Assembly (NCBI RefSeq): GCF_027244095.1
Contig: NC_069662.1
Coordinates: 12,178,501 to 12,242,500, forward strand
Length of the DNA: 64,000 nucleotides
Direction: 5' to 3'
Source: Hemicordylus capensis
Lineage: Eukaryota > Chordata > Lepidosauria > Squamata > Cordylidae
Shown here: positions 54,850-64,000 of the stretch, piece after piece
Position numbering within the stretch: position 1 is the stretch's first letter
Layout: each line of letters begins with the position of its first letter
Made by a program: the position numbers and the translations under genes
The notes under the pieces: generated by a model
Told to the model about the DNA's origin: nothing
Databases searched by the model: none
What the model saw: the letters and a program-made list of their open reading frames with translations, nothing else

Positions 54850-55950
54850 ACAGAAACTTCTTAATAATCTATGAGTTGGTCCAGATGTCAACCAGCTCTC
54901 TCAGATGCATGAGGGAGGAGATGCCTCCCCACCCCCCATCTCCCCCTGCAATCTTTTCACTGCCTCGCTGCACGTGAGCGGGCAGTTCTTCCAACCTGCC
55001 CTTCAATGAAATAGGAGTGATAGGCTTACACAGCAGTGGGATGTCTCCCCAGATGGGGGAAGACGTGTACCCGTGCCGCTGCTGCTGCGGTGCCATATGC
55101 TTAAACGGGCCCTGCATACATTGTATTATCTGTCATCATGGAAGTCGTGACTTCATATGTGTGTGGTGGGCCGGTACAAGAACCCAGAGATTCGAGTGTG
55201 GGTGATTATTGACACCATTTAGGAAATTCTGCATCCCCCCCCCCATCACCTAAAGATCCAGTGATATTTTCACTGCCTTTGTGGAGCGTGAAGATGCTCC
55301 TGCAAGGTTGCCAACTTTGACTGGAGCTATGCCTGGACTTACTTATTTATTTATGACACTCTTTTCACAACGTCAAGCCATTAACATCTGTGTCTGTGTT
55401 AGGTCAGTGTGGGGAAAGAGCAGGCAGGTTTATGTGGGATCAAGAGCCATAGGGAGATGAAGTACCTTTGGTGCAGCAGCTCTCTGGGAACCTGATGAAG
55501 CCCGTGGTTGGCTCATAGGGATGCTCTGCTTCCTTCAGCTCCACCTCATCAAAGGCTCCACCTGTGTGTATTTGTATAAATAAACCAGATATGACTGGCA
55601 CCATCCATCTGCAGCAATCTCCCCCACCCCCACCCGCCAGGGGAAAGCCGAACCCAACATATGCTGCAAACCCTGGAACTTCTCACTGCTTGGAGAAACG
55701 GGGAAACTGAGGCAGCACAACACGAACTTCCCCGAGTCCCCTTATTTCATTTAAGCATCTGAGCATGCTCAGAGTAACCAAAGGGAAATCTCCCCCCCCA
55801 CCCCACCCGGATCATTTGGGCATAAGAATAATACCAATCCTGGAAAAACTGCTGTAAGCTAAGGAGGATTCAGGCTGGGCAGGGATGAGCTGGATAGACC
55901 AGATGGAGCAGGCGTTGGGGGGGGGGGAGTCTGGAGCACTACTTGGAGGA
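54850..55950. other. Intergenic stretch, no gene recognised
   Basis: Short frames only. A C-rich tract lies near 55230 and another near 55790. Confidence 0.4.
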
Positions 55951-55954
55951 CACC

Positions 55955-56160
55955 AAGGGTGGCTCTAGAGGGGGGGCAAAGGGGGCAAGCGCCCCTCCCA
56001 GGCAAGTAGTTTGCCTCCCAGCTGCCCCCCATTTCCGTTTCAGAAGTAATATGTGGGACATAGTTTGCCCACCCATAAATGCACTTTGTCCCTTATTTGC
56101 TCCCTGTAAAATTCCCCCCCCCCCCCGATGCTGCCACTGTAGCCAGCACTGACATTATTT
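55955..56160. repeat. Dispersed repeat related to 30985-31258
   Basis: Shares the GTGGGACATAGTTTGCCCAC block in opposite orientation. C-rich and G-rich runs border it. Confidence 0.4.
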
Positions 56161-56576
56161 TTTTTAAGCGTCAGTGTTCCTCTTCGAAAAACAGGCTCTC
56201 CTTGAAACAGACGCTGTCGTGTCACACACACAAAACTGAGGTGGGGACTAATCAATGCCACGGGTGTGCCAGCGTAGCCAGCAGCCCCACCCGGGGTTGG
56301 ATCCATTATGGAATAAGACTAACTGACACTACCTGTTGGCGACCTCACTCAGAATGTTTTCCTGAAAGAGGTAAGCGTATGAGTCACGTTTCACATGCTA
56401 TTGTGTGCATAGGCATAGCTAGGACCACCACCCACCACCCCGTCTCTGCTTTTACAAGAGGAGACTAGATCTATTAGTGATTATGGCTACATGGAGCCTC
56501 CATGTTCAGAGGCAGTGTACCCCTGAATGTCAGTAGTTGGGGGGGAATGAAGAACAGGACAAGGTCCTTCATGCTT

Positions 56577-56718
56577 CCAGGCTTCCCCAACCTGCAGCCC
56601 TCCAGATGTTGCTGAACTACCACTCCCATCATCCCTAGCCACAATTTATTGTGGCTGGGTATGCTGGGAGTGGTAGTTCAGCAACATCTGGAGGGCCGCA
56701 GGTTGGGGAAGCCTGTCC
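56577..56718. mobile_element. hAT-type foldback MITE
   Basis: CAGGCTTCCCCAACCTGC at one end and GCAGGTTGGGGAAGCCTG at the other, with arms containing CTCCAGATGTTGCTGAACTA. No clear target duplication. Confidence 0.7.
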
Positions 56719-57199
56719 TAGGCTTCCTGGAAGCATCTGGCTAGTCACTGTGGGCAACAGGAAGCTGTTGACAGCCTGGGCCTCGTTGGCCAGGTTCCAG
56801 CTATTGGGCAGCAATATTTCAGTCTGGTGGTTTCTGCTATGGAAACACAGCGAGGATGCAGCGTTGGGGAACTGGAATCCAACATTGCAATTAAACACTT
56901 TTTTTAAAAAGTCCTGACATTTCTATTCCTTTATGTTTGTAGTAACAGATGATAAGTCAGGAGGTTGAGTCAGGCTGTGCTGTTTGGGCAGTTTTACTAT
57001 TGTACTGTAGCAAGGGTAGAACATCCTCATATGCCTGGCAATTATTTGGAAACAAACTACCCGTTGCCCAGGCAGGTAAAAGGGCAATGTTTTCATTCCA
57101 TTTCTGTTCCAACTCTTTTGGAAGCTAAAGCAAAAAGAAGTGTATGGGCTGGAAATATTACACGCAGATATATATAATTTCCTAATTCTAGCAATTTCA

Positions 57200-57202
<3 letters not shown>

Positions 57203-57249
<47 letters not shown>
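57203..57249. repeat. (AT)n microsatellite
   Basis: About 23 uninterrupted AT units. Confidence 0.95.
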
Positions 57250-57251
<2 letters not shown>

Positions 57252-58079
57252 TTGTGCTTTTTGCTAGAAACGTCTGTCTGGAAGGGGTTTGCTGCCCACT
57301 TGAGTGAAGATTTTAGAAGGGTGCATAAAGAGTGAAGACTGCCCTTTTTATTTGGGTTTTTGGGGTCAATGAGCTGTCTTTTTTAAAAATTGCATTGTGT
57401 TATATTGTTTTATCTGGTTTATATGTTTGTTTTATTGAGTTTTATTGTTTTATCTTGTTGTTAACCACCCTGAGGTCTTAAGGTGAAAGGCAGAATATAA
57501 ATAAAAGATGTCACAACAGTTGAGTAAAAGCTGAATAGACATGGAGAATAAGCACAGTTCCTCATGATTTGGCCCAAGATGAAAGTATGCTTTTTGTCTG
57601 AGACAGAAGTGTGTAAGGCCTGAATAAGGATTGGAAAATATGAGATACTCATCAGTGAGGAAAATCATAATAAAAATGCAGTCCTTAAAAACATATTTAA
57701 AACACCTGACTTGAAGACAACTCTGAATTTAAGACTATCCCATTAAAAAGTCATGGTTAAATATAAGTTAAACCTGCATATTCTTGAAAAGAACAGGACT
57801 GAATTTAAGACAACCTCCTGATTTCTAATATCAAAAAACTTGGAAGAAACCTAATATTGAATTCAGGAAAATACAGTTCTGATTCTGTACAATGAAAAAT
57901 GTAGATGCTAGGGGAAATGTTGCAGCCAATATGAAAAAGCAAAATTACAGTTGCTGACATTCAGTACAACAGTATGTCTGTCTAGTAATGCTGTGTTTCT
58001 GCAAACTGTTACACAAGAGTAAGCCCATTATTTCCTGTGAGTTTACACTTGGTAACACAATTTGCACAAAGGCAACATT

Positions 58080-58390
58080 TCTAGGCTGACATACTACTGT
58101 ACAGCATGTTAGCCGGTAAAAGCACAGGCACCAATTGATTAAAAACCAGGTCCACAAAATAGGTACCAATTCCCGACTTAAAAGCCAGCAGCAAGAGGGC
58201 CAAATAGGCCTCATGGGGCAAGGAGTTCCACAGACTGGGTGCCACTCCTGCAAAGACCCTGTCCATCATCCCCAGCAACTAGATTTCTGGAACAAGGTCT
58301 CCAATGATGAGCACAGCATGAGCAAGCATGTTCACGTGGGAGAAGGTAGTCCTTCAAATATCCAGCTCCCAAGCCACTTAGGGCTTTATA
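58080..58390 (-). mobile_element. Decayed LINE 3' coding remnant
   Basis: The minus-strand frame contains RVFAGVAPSLWNSLPHEAYL, then ALLLLAFKSGIGTYFVD, matching the end of L2/CR1-type polyproteins (RAFxxVAPxLWNxLP). Stops surround it. Confidence 0.5.
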
Positions 58391-58395
58391 GGGAA

Positions 58396-58843
58396 CTAGT
58401 AATTTTTAGCCCGTTAGATTAACGGGCGCTAGTAGATCGCCCCCACTATCGCCAGCGGGCCCAGTCCTTCCGCCGCGGCCCCCGCTGCCAGCGGGCCCAG
58501 TCTCCCTGGCGTGGGGGCCACCGCCATCGGGCCCAGTTTCCTTGCCGTGGCGGCCGCCGCCATCGGGGCCAGTTGCCCCGCCGTGGCCACCGCCACCTCG
58601 CCCACACTCCTGCCACGGCGGCCGCCGCCATCAGGGCCAGTCACCCCGGCGCAGCCGCCGCCACCACCTCGCCCGCACTCTCCTCCCTGCGTTGGCGGCA
58701 GCTTCTCCTCGGCCCGCCGCTTCTCCTTCTCCCGGCCCCAACATGGCCGCCGTGACTGGGTGGCCTTATCTTTCTCGGACGGCCAAGAAAGACACGGGCC
58801 GGAAAGGACACGGGATCACGCTCAAGGTGATTATTATAGAGGA
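58396..58843 (-). mobile_element. Non-autonomous Helitron with GC-rich minisatellite interior
   Basis: Minus strand starts TCCTCTATAATAATCACC after A (58844). It ends with an 8-bp hairpin (GCCCGTTA-ATC-TAACGGGC), a 9-base spacer and CTAG (58396-58399) before T, so both Helitron ends and the A/T insertion site are visible. The interior (58440-58700) is an imperfect array of about 45-bp GC-rich units (GCCGCCATCGGGCCCAGT type), which gives the long spurious frames. Confidence 0.75.
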
Positions 58844-59440
58844 TGACCAGCCCCTAAAATTGCACTTGGGAACAAACTGGCAACCAACGTCACTCAGAAA
58901 GCACCACAGTCATATGCTGCAGAGTAATATGCAACATACACAATATCGGACCTTTGAGTTCTGTGGTAAATTAATTCTGAGTACTTTACAGTATCTGTAA
59001 ATCATCAAATTGTCACTTGATGACTCAGTGCTCTCAATGAGTTCTCCAAATTAGAGGGTCCTGCTTGGAATAAGAACTTTTGAAGACATTCAGCTCAGAG
59101 CCCAAACTGCATGGTTCTGGAATGCAAGATGAAGAGTCTCTGGTGTGTTCCAGAATATATTAGGCCACCTCTACATTTTTTTTAAATTTGCTAGTTTCTT
59201 TTAAAGTAATTTGACCAAAAAAAAAAGTCCCTTTCCTTCTCCAGGGGCCCCTCTTCTCTGTCAAGATCAGTTCTGACCTGCTGCAGCCTCCAAACAGAAG
59301 AATCTGAAGCAGCTGCCGTCTGGTTGCTTGCCAACCTGGGGGATTCCTCGATGCCTTCAGACTCCGCTCAATGTTACAAACGACACCCCCCCCCCCCAAA
59401 AAAAAATTACATAGTGCTTTCTAAATCACCAAGCTGAGCT

Positions 59441-59757
59441 GGTCTTGGGGTCGTGAGCAAGATTTGTCCCCTTTGCTAAGCAGAGTGTGCCCTGCTTTTT
59501 GTCTGGATGGATTACTAATTGTGAGCATGGTCTGCTGTAAGATATTCCCCTTAGGGGATGGGGCCAAAGCTCAGTGGTCAAGCATCTGCTTGTGTGCAGA
59601 AGATCCCAGGTCCAGCAACCCCTGGCAGCATCTCCAGGTAGGGCTGGGAAAGACTCCTACCTGAAACTTTGGAAAGCTGCTGCCAGTCAGAGTAGACAAC
59701 AATGAACTAGATGGACCAATGGCCTGACTCTGTACAAGGCAGCTTCCTATGTTTCTG
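59441..59757 (+). mobile_element. 5S-rRNA/tRNA-like SINE (long form)
   Basis: 5S-like TTTGCTAAGCAGAGTGTGCC and TCTGGATGGATTAC are followed by tRNA-like GGGGCCAAAGCTCAGTGGTC and GTGCAGAAGATCCC, then the family tail ending AGGCAGCTTCCTATG. Confidence 0.75.
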
Positions 59758-60064
59758 GCTCTGTGAGTTTGGCAGTCATCAATTCCCTTTCCAAAGTTTC
59801 ATTGTTTGAACAATGGCTCAAAAAAAGGGGGAGGGGGCGGGGGCAGGTTGAAAAATATTTAAATTGTTTTTTAAAAACAGTATTCTTCAGTTCTCCAAAA
59901 TACCAAAACACATTAAAAGGCAAACACTAATTGAATACACAAAAATTGAATACTCCTACACTATACAATGTATATTGTAAATATCTGTAAGGCAGCAAAG
60001 AAAGAGCATGGCTATAAATAATCTTGAAAACTAGCATTTCAATAGTTAATAAAACTAACCCACT

Positions 60065-60745
60065 TCCTCACAAACTTGCATCCAGATACCAGATGCCTTT
60101 GGAGTTTGCAAAAATGGAACGGAGACTGCTGGAGTGATTGGGCTTATCCCTCATATTATTCTCCTTTCCAGAGCTGGCATCAGGGATGGGCATCAATGGG
60201 GCATATGCCAAAGGTCCACTAACGCCACTTCCGTGTCCATAACCTCCATGTGGTGGTGATGACGGAGTGCCTCTCTCGGGGGGATTGCTCCTTCCCCTCC
60301 AGTTTTCCAGAGAAGCCAAGAAAGTCCGCCTCTCCTGCCCGCCCTTTCCTCATTCCTCGATAACTCAAGCCATATGCCCTAGAAATGGGAGAAGACTGCA
60401 AAGGGGACAACCAGGAAGGTAGGCCCACATATGCTGACAGCACCATTGGGAATGGTCCTCAGGGGGGCCATGAGGGAGGGGGTCCTGCTGCTGGCTGGGA
60501 AATAGCCTGTTCTTTGCTTTCTCCTCCACCCTGATTTTCTGGCAAGCTGCTAGCTCCTGAACGGAGTGTGGAGAGTGTGTGATACATATTTCAGGGGAGC
60601 GAGAGAAAGGGCATGCCAAGAAAGTTTTGTTTTCCACCATGCCCATATAGTTCCTCTGCAGCAAAGACAGAGGAGAGGGCAGAGAGAAGAAGGGTCCATC
60701 TGCACTGCTTGTCCCAGGGCACTCTGACTTCAACCTTGCCACGCC
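60065..60745 (-). pseudogene. Possible decayed coding sequence, unidentified
   Basis: The three minus-strand frames take over from each other in order: first FFSLPSPLSLLQRNYMGMVE, then MVLSAYVGLPSWLSPLQSSP, then GTPSSPPHGGYGHGSGVSGP with LAYAPLMPIPDASSGKENN. Such a pattern could be a frameshifted retrocopy, or chance. I do not recognise the parent gene. Confidence 0.2.
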
Positions 60746-60940
60746 CCTGATGACGGCTTCCAGATCAGATATTTAAAAAGTGCTGGGGTCCGAGATTGTC
60801 CAGGAAGTGTCAAAGTCCTAAGAGACATATAGGTCAAGACTTCATCCTAGAAATGGATACAAGCAGCCACACCCTTGCTACCTAGGCAGAGAGAGTAACA
60901 GAAAGTACAGAACAGAGTAACAGGACAGAGAGAGACAGAA

Positions 60941-60971
<31 letters not shown>

Positions 60972-61029
60972 CACAAGCACTAAACGTACATAAAACACAA
61001 TACCTAAGTACAGCATAATTATATCTCAT

Positions 61030-61348
61030 AGGAACACAGGAAGCTCCCTTATCCCAAGTCAAACCATTGGTCCTTCTAGCTCAGTATTGTCTATACAGGT
61101 GGGTAGCAGCATCTCCAAGGTTGCAGGCAAGAGTCTCTCTCTCAGTCCGATCTCAGAGATGCCAGGGAGGGAATCTGGGACTTTCTGCATGCAAGCAGGC
61201 AGGTGCTCTTCCCAGAGTGCCCCCATCCCCTAAGAAGAATCTCTTGCAGTGCTTGCACATTTAGTCTCCCATTCAAATGCAAACCAGGGTGGACCCTGCT
61301 TAGCAAAGGGGACAATCCATGCTTGCTACCACAAGGCCAACTCTCCTC
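61030..61348 (-). mobile_element. 5S-rRNA/tRNA-like SINE
   Basis: Plus strand shows the inverse: ACACAGGAAGCTCCCTTATC tail side first and CCCTGCTTAGCAAAGGGGAC at the right. Lies about 200 bases upstream of the perforin-like exon. Confidence 0.75.
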
Positions 61349-61547
61349 AGCCTAATGTAAGACATTGGATGCAATCAGTCAAATACTACGCATGCCAGTC
61401 TGAGCTCCTTACAAGACAAAGGATGGGATACAAGTGTGAGGAATACAGACTGATCATGCAAGCCAGCCCATCCCTGGTTTATTTTTCTCCCCAGGTTGAT
61501 TTCAAGCCAATTGCCTCTCCCAGGCAAGGAGTCCCATCAGAGCAATC

Positions 61548-62107
61548 ATGCCACAGCTGGGCTTCTTCCTAACAACCTTCCTCCCATTTCTCTGCTTCCT
61601 CCCTGCAACGTCCCCTGGGCACTGCCAATCTTTCCCCGGATCTGTCTGTGATAAACATACAGGCTTTGTGCCAGGGCACAACTTGATTGGCGAGGGGGTG
61701 GACATCACCACGCTGGAGAGAAAGGTGGCCTATGTGGTGGACATCAGCCGGTGGCAGGGCAAAAATGGGACGTGCGTCATGTGCCAGAATCCACTGATGG
61801 GGGGCCAGCTGCAGAAACTCCCCCTGGATATCGCAGACTGGCGGGTGCACGGGATGTACCGCTGGAAAGAAAGCAGCTCCATGGAGTATTCTGATGTGAG
61901 TGTGGCCAATGATATGGCCACCGAGGTGAAGAATGACTGGAAAACAGAGCTGGGGTTGTCCCAGGAGCTGATGGGAGAGTTGGGCTTGCCCACGATCCAG
62001 GTGGCCTTTGCTGGCTCTCGATCCAAGGTAACCCTTCAGGCTCATAGGCTCTCTCGTCAGGACAGGTATAGCTTTCTGAGGCACGAGTTCTCCTGCGAGC
62101 ACTATAG
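61548..62107 (+). CDS. Perforin-like coding exon 1
   Basis: 186 codons plus two bases, from the signal peptide to SFLRHEFSCEHY. The exon starts at an acceptor (TTGCCTCTCCCAG, first base 61524), so a non-coding exon lies upstream. Donor GTGAGT. Confidence 0.92.
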
Positions 62108-64000
62108 GTGAGTATCAACTCTGTCGACTGTGGCATCCCTAGAGCCCCACATGGAGAATCAGAGTTAGCAGAGAGTCTGAGGAGCGAGAACTGGCCTTGT
62201 TCTCTGCAATACACGGGGCATTGTAGAAACCTCCAGCGTTAGAAACGGATCCACATGTTTGCAGTGACATGAAAAATCAGGGATTCGTAGCATTCTGCGT
62301 GCAAAGGCAGTGCTCTGTTACTGAGCTACGGCCCCATTCCCCATTGATGTTCAAATTCATGGAGATACCAGGGGCAAGCCTATGTGTTTTTGTTTTTTGG
62401 TGTGTGTGTGTGGTTTTTTTTAAACCAGTCTGGAATGCCATAGAATTCAATGTAAGTCCCTGCATTGGTGTATCCTTAGATACTTGGATATCTCCAGAGT
62501 TACAAACTGGAGCAAAAGTAACACTGGTGTAACTCCACCACTGGCACAAGAGCCAAAAACGGGTAGAGATGGGGGAGGAGCAGACTTCCAGCAAATTCTA
62601 TACTCCTTCCAGACCACAGCAGTGTTCCCTCTAAGAGGGATTCCCAGATGTTGTTGACTACGACTCCCAGCAGAATCTCCAGCTGCAATGGCTTTTGCTT
62701 GGGGATTCTGGGAGTTGTAGTCAACAACATCTGGGAATCCCTCTTAGAGGGAACACTGGACCACATGCTGCCTTATTTTGAGTCAGACCATTGGTCCATT
62801 TAACACTGTATTGCCTTTAAGAACATAAGAACAACACTGTTGGATCAGGCCCATCAAGTCCTGCATCTAGTTTCCCACAGTGGCCCCATCAGTTGCCTCT
62901 GGGAAGCCCACAAGCAAGAGGTGAGGGCATGCTCTCTCTCTTGCTGTTGCTCCCTTGCAACGGGTATTCAGAGGCATTCTGCCGGGAGGCCGCCTAAAGC
63001 CATCAAGTCTAGTAACTGCTGAATTTGTCCAAGCCCCCTTTAAAGTTCTGGATCACCTTCAGATATGAAAATGGTTAGGAGAAAAAAATGATGTGGCTTA
63101 ACAGTATCATTTTTATGGTGCCTGGCTAGGATATGGCTTAGTGTAGCCCGGGGTGGCATACACTAAGATGAGTGGCATACATACACTCAAAGATGAGTGG
63201 CATACACATGTGCATGCGTGCGCGTGCGCACACACACACAGGCTACGCCAGGGTTTCTTAACCTTGGGCCCCCAGATGTTGTTGGACTACAACTCCCAGA
63301 ATCCTCAGCTGCAATGGCTTTTGCTTGGGATTCTGGGAGCTGTAGTCCAACAACATCTGGGGGCCCAAGGTTAAGAAACCCTGGCGTAGCCTGTGTGTGT
63401 GTGCGCGCACACATGCACATGTGTATGCCACTCATCTTTGCCCCTAATCTTCTGCCTCTCTTATTCTCTTCCTGAGTAGGCTGAGGCTCCACAATCAGCC
63501 ACAGCTCTCCTCTGACTTCTTTCAAGCTGTAGCCAGACTGCCAAGGAAGTTTGACCCTGAGGAGTACAGACGTTTCATCAGTATCTATGGCACCCACTAC
63601 ATCAGCCAAGTGCACCTGGGCGGGCGTGTGCGCCATCTCCTGGCCCTGCAGACTTGCAGAATGGCCCTGGAGGGAGCTAAAGTGGATGACGTCAAGAAAT
63701 GCTTGACCTTGGATATCTCTCTAGGAGCCAAGGTGCTGTTCGGTTCCATCAGCTCCAAGTGCTTGGACCAATGGAGGGGCCAAGCGAAAGAACTCTTCTC
63801 TGTCAGCTACCACAAGCAGAGCATGGACGTGGTGGGAGGAGTGGTGGGAGGAGACAGCCTGGACACGGTGCGGTCTTCGGGTGCTGGGGAGGTCCACGGC
63901 GTCTCAGAATGGATGGCGAGTGTCAAAGCCAGGCCCGAGGTGATTGCTTATTCCCTCCAGCCGCTGCACACCTTGCTGACGCGAAGAGATGCAAAGAGGG
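61548..64000 (+). CDS. Perforin-1-like MACPF pore-forming protein, partial (runs off window)
   Basis: Exons 61548-62107 and 63480-64000+ join in phase (TAT AG|G CTG). A hydrophobic signal peptide (residues about 1-22, LGFFLTTFLPFLCFLPA) leads into the perforin N-terminus (GFVPGHNLIGEGVDITTLER; GTCVMCQNPL; LPLDIADWRVHGMYRW). The MACPF signature is SIYGTHYISQVHLGG (about 221-235). Later ALEGAKVDDVKKCLTLD and DVVGGVVGGD match the CH2 membrane-inserting part. Perforin is secreted from cytotoxic granules and, from family knowledge, needs its C-terminal C2 domain, which lies beyond this window. Mammalian PRF1 has an intron at the same place, but this locus differs from the mammalian PRF1 locus, so it is probably a paralogue. 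No defect is seen. Confidence 0.93.
62620..62758. mobile_element. Complete hAT-type foldback MITE
   Basis: CAGTGTTCCCTCTAAGAGGG and its inverse form almost perfect arms. GACCACAG and GACCACAT flank it (7 of 8). In the perforin-like intron. Confidence 0.85.
62815..63030 (+). mobile_element. Dispersed SINE-like repeat
   Basis: Begins AAGAACATAAGAACAACACT and has GGATCAGGCCCATCAAGTCC and CTCTGGGAAGCCCACAAGCA, a pattern I recognise from common squamate short repeats. In the perforin-like intron. Confidence 0.6.
63188..63440. repeat. 253-bp near-perfect palindrome
   Basis: The left arm from CAAAGATGAGTGGCATACAC pairs with the right arm ending GTGTATGCCACTCATCTTTG. A foldback element (CAGGGTTTCTTAACC..GGTTAAGAAACCCTG, about 63249-63382) forms the centre, but the inversion continues about 60 bases past it on each side, through the CA/GT-rich parts. 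It ends 40 bases before perforin-like exon 2. Confidence 0.9.
63480..64000 (+). CDS. Perforin-like coding exon 2 (incomplete)
   Basis: Starts RLRLHNQPQLSSDFFQAVAR after the acceptor TTCCTGAGTAG, carries the YGTHY signature, and is open to the window edge at SLQPLHTLLTRRDAKR. Confidence 0.93.

Noticed and set aside
58429-59000. Ala/Pro-rich frames with MAAVTGWPYLSRTAKK
   Set aside because: They fall mostly in the GC-rich minisatellite of a Helitron; no supporting splice or homology evidence.
63153-63636. Repetitive frames on both strands over the perforin-like intron
   Set aside because: They read through the palindrome and its CA/GT repeats; only the plus-strand frame from 63480 is a real exon.

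Overview
This is a vertebrate nuclear window, almost certainly from a squamate reptile. The evidence is split genes with GT-AG introns, very high interspersed-repeat content, and squamate-type repeats: a Sauria-type SINE with a BovB-like tail, an RTE-BovB LINE, L2/CR1-type LINEs, 5S-rRNA/tRNA-like SINEs, hAT and Tc1/mariner elements and Helitrons. No prokaryotic features are present. Four host genes can be reconstructed exon by exon with consistent reading phase.

Layout. (1) 2017-9321, minus strand: TTC5 (STRAP), ten coding exons, 440 codons plus stop. (2) 11988-15604, minus strand: CCNB1IP1 (HEI10), three coding exons, 276 codons, with upstream non-coding exon and promoter candidates at about 16.4-22.4 kb. 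TTC5 next to CCNB1IP1 matches the mammalian order. (3) 27217-49503, minus strand: a large PARP14-like macro-PARP, nine coding exons, 1,810 codons, with a strong ISRE about 2.2 kb upstream at 51669-51686. PARP2, the next gene in mammals, is not seen. (4) 61548-64000+, plus strand: a perforin-1-like MACPF gene, two exons seen, running off the window end.

The left half holds housekeeping and meiotic genes: a TPR co-factor that also acts in tubulin autoregulation, and a crossover E3 ligase. The right half looks immune: an apparently interferon-responsive ADP-ribosyltransferase beside a pore-forming killer protein. The macro-PARP is the most unusual object. It has two degenerate macrodomains before, not after, a long array of PARP14-type repeats built from duplicated giant exons, followed by WWE and a PARP domain with an H-Y-I triad predicted to do mono-ADP-ribosylation.

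The rest is largely transposon-derived. Notable pieces are nested insertions with readable target-site duplications, a complete Helitron (58396-58843), a mariner element with inverted repeats of about 255 bp (25317-26096), solo retroviral-type LTRs, and a 253-bp palindrome 40 bp before the second perforin exon.
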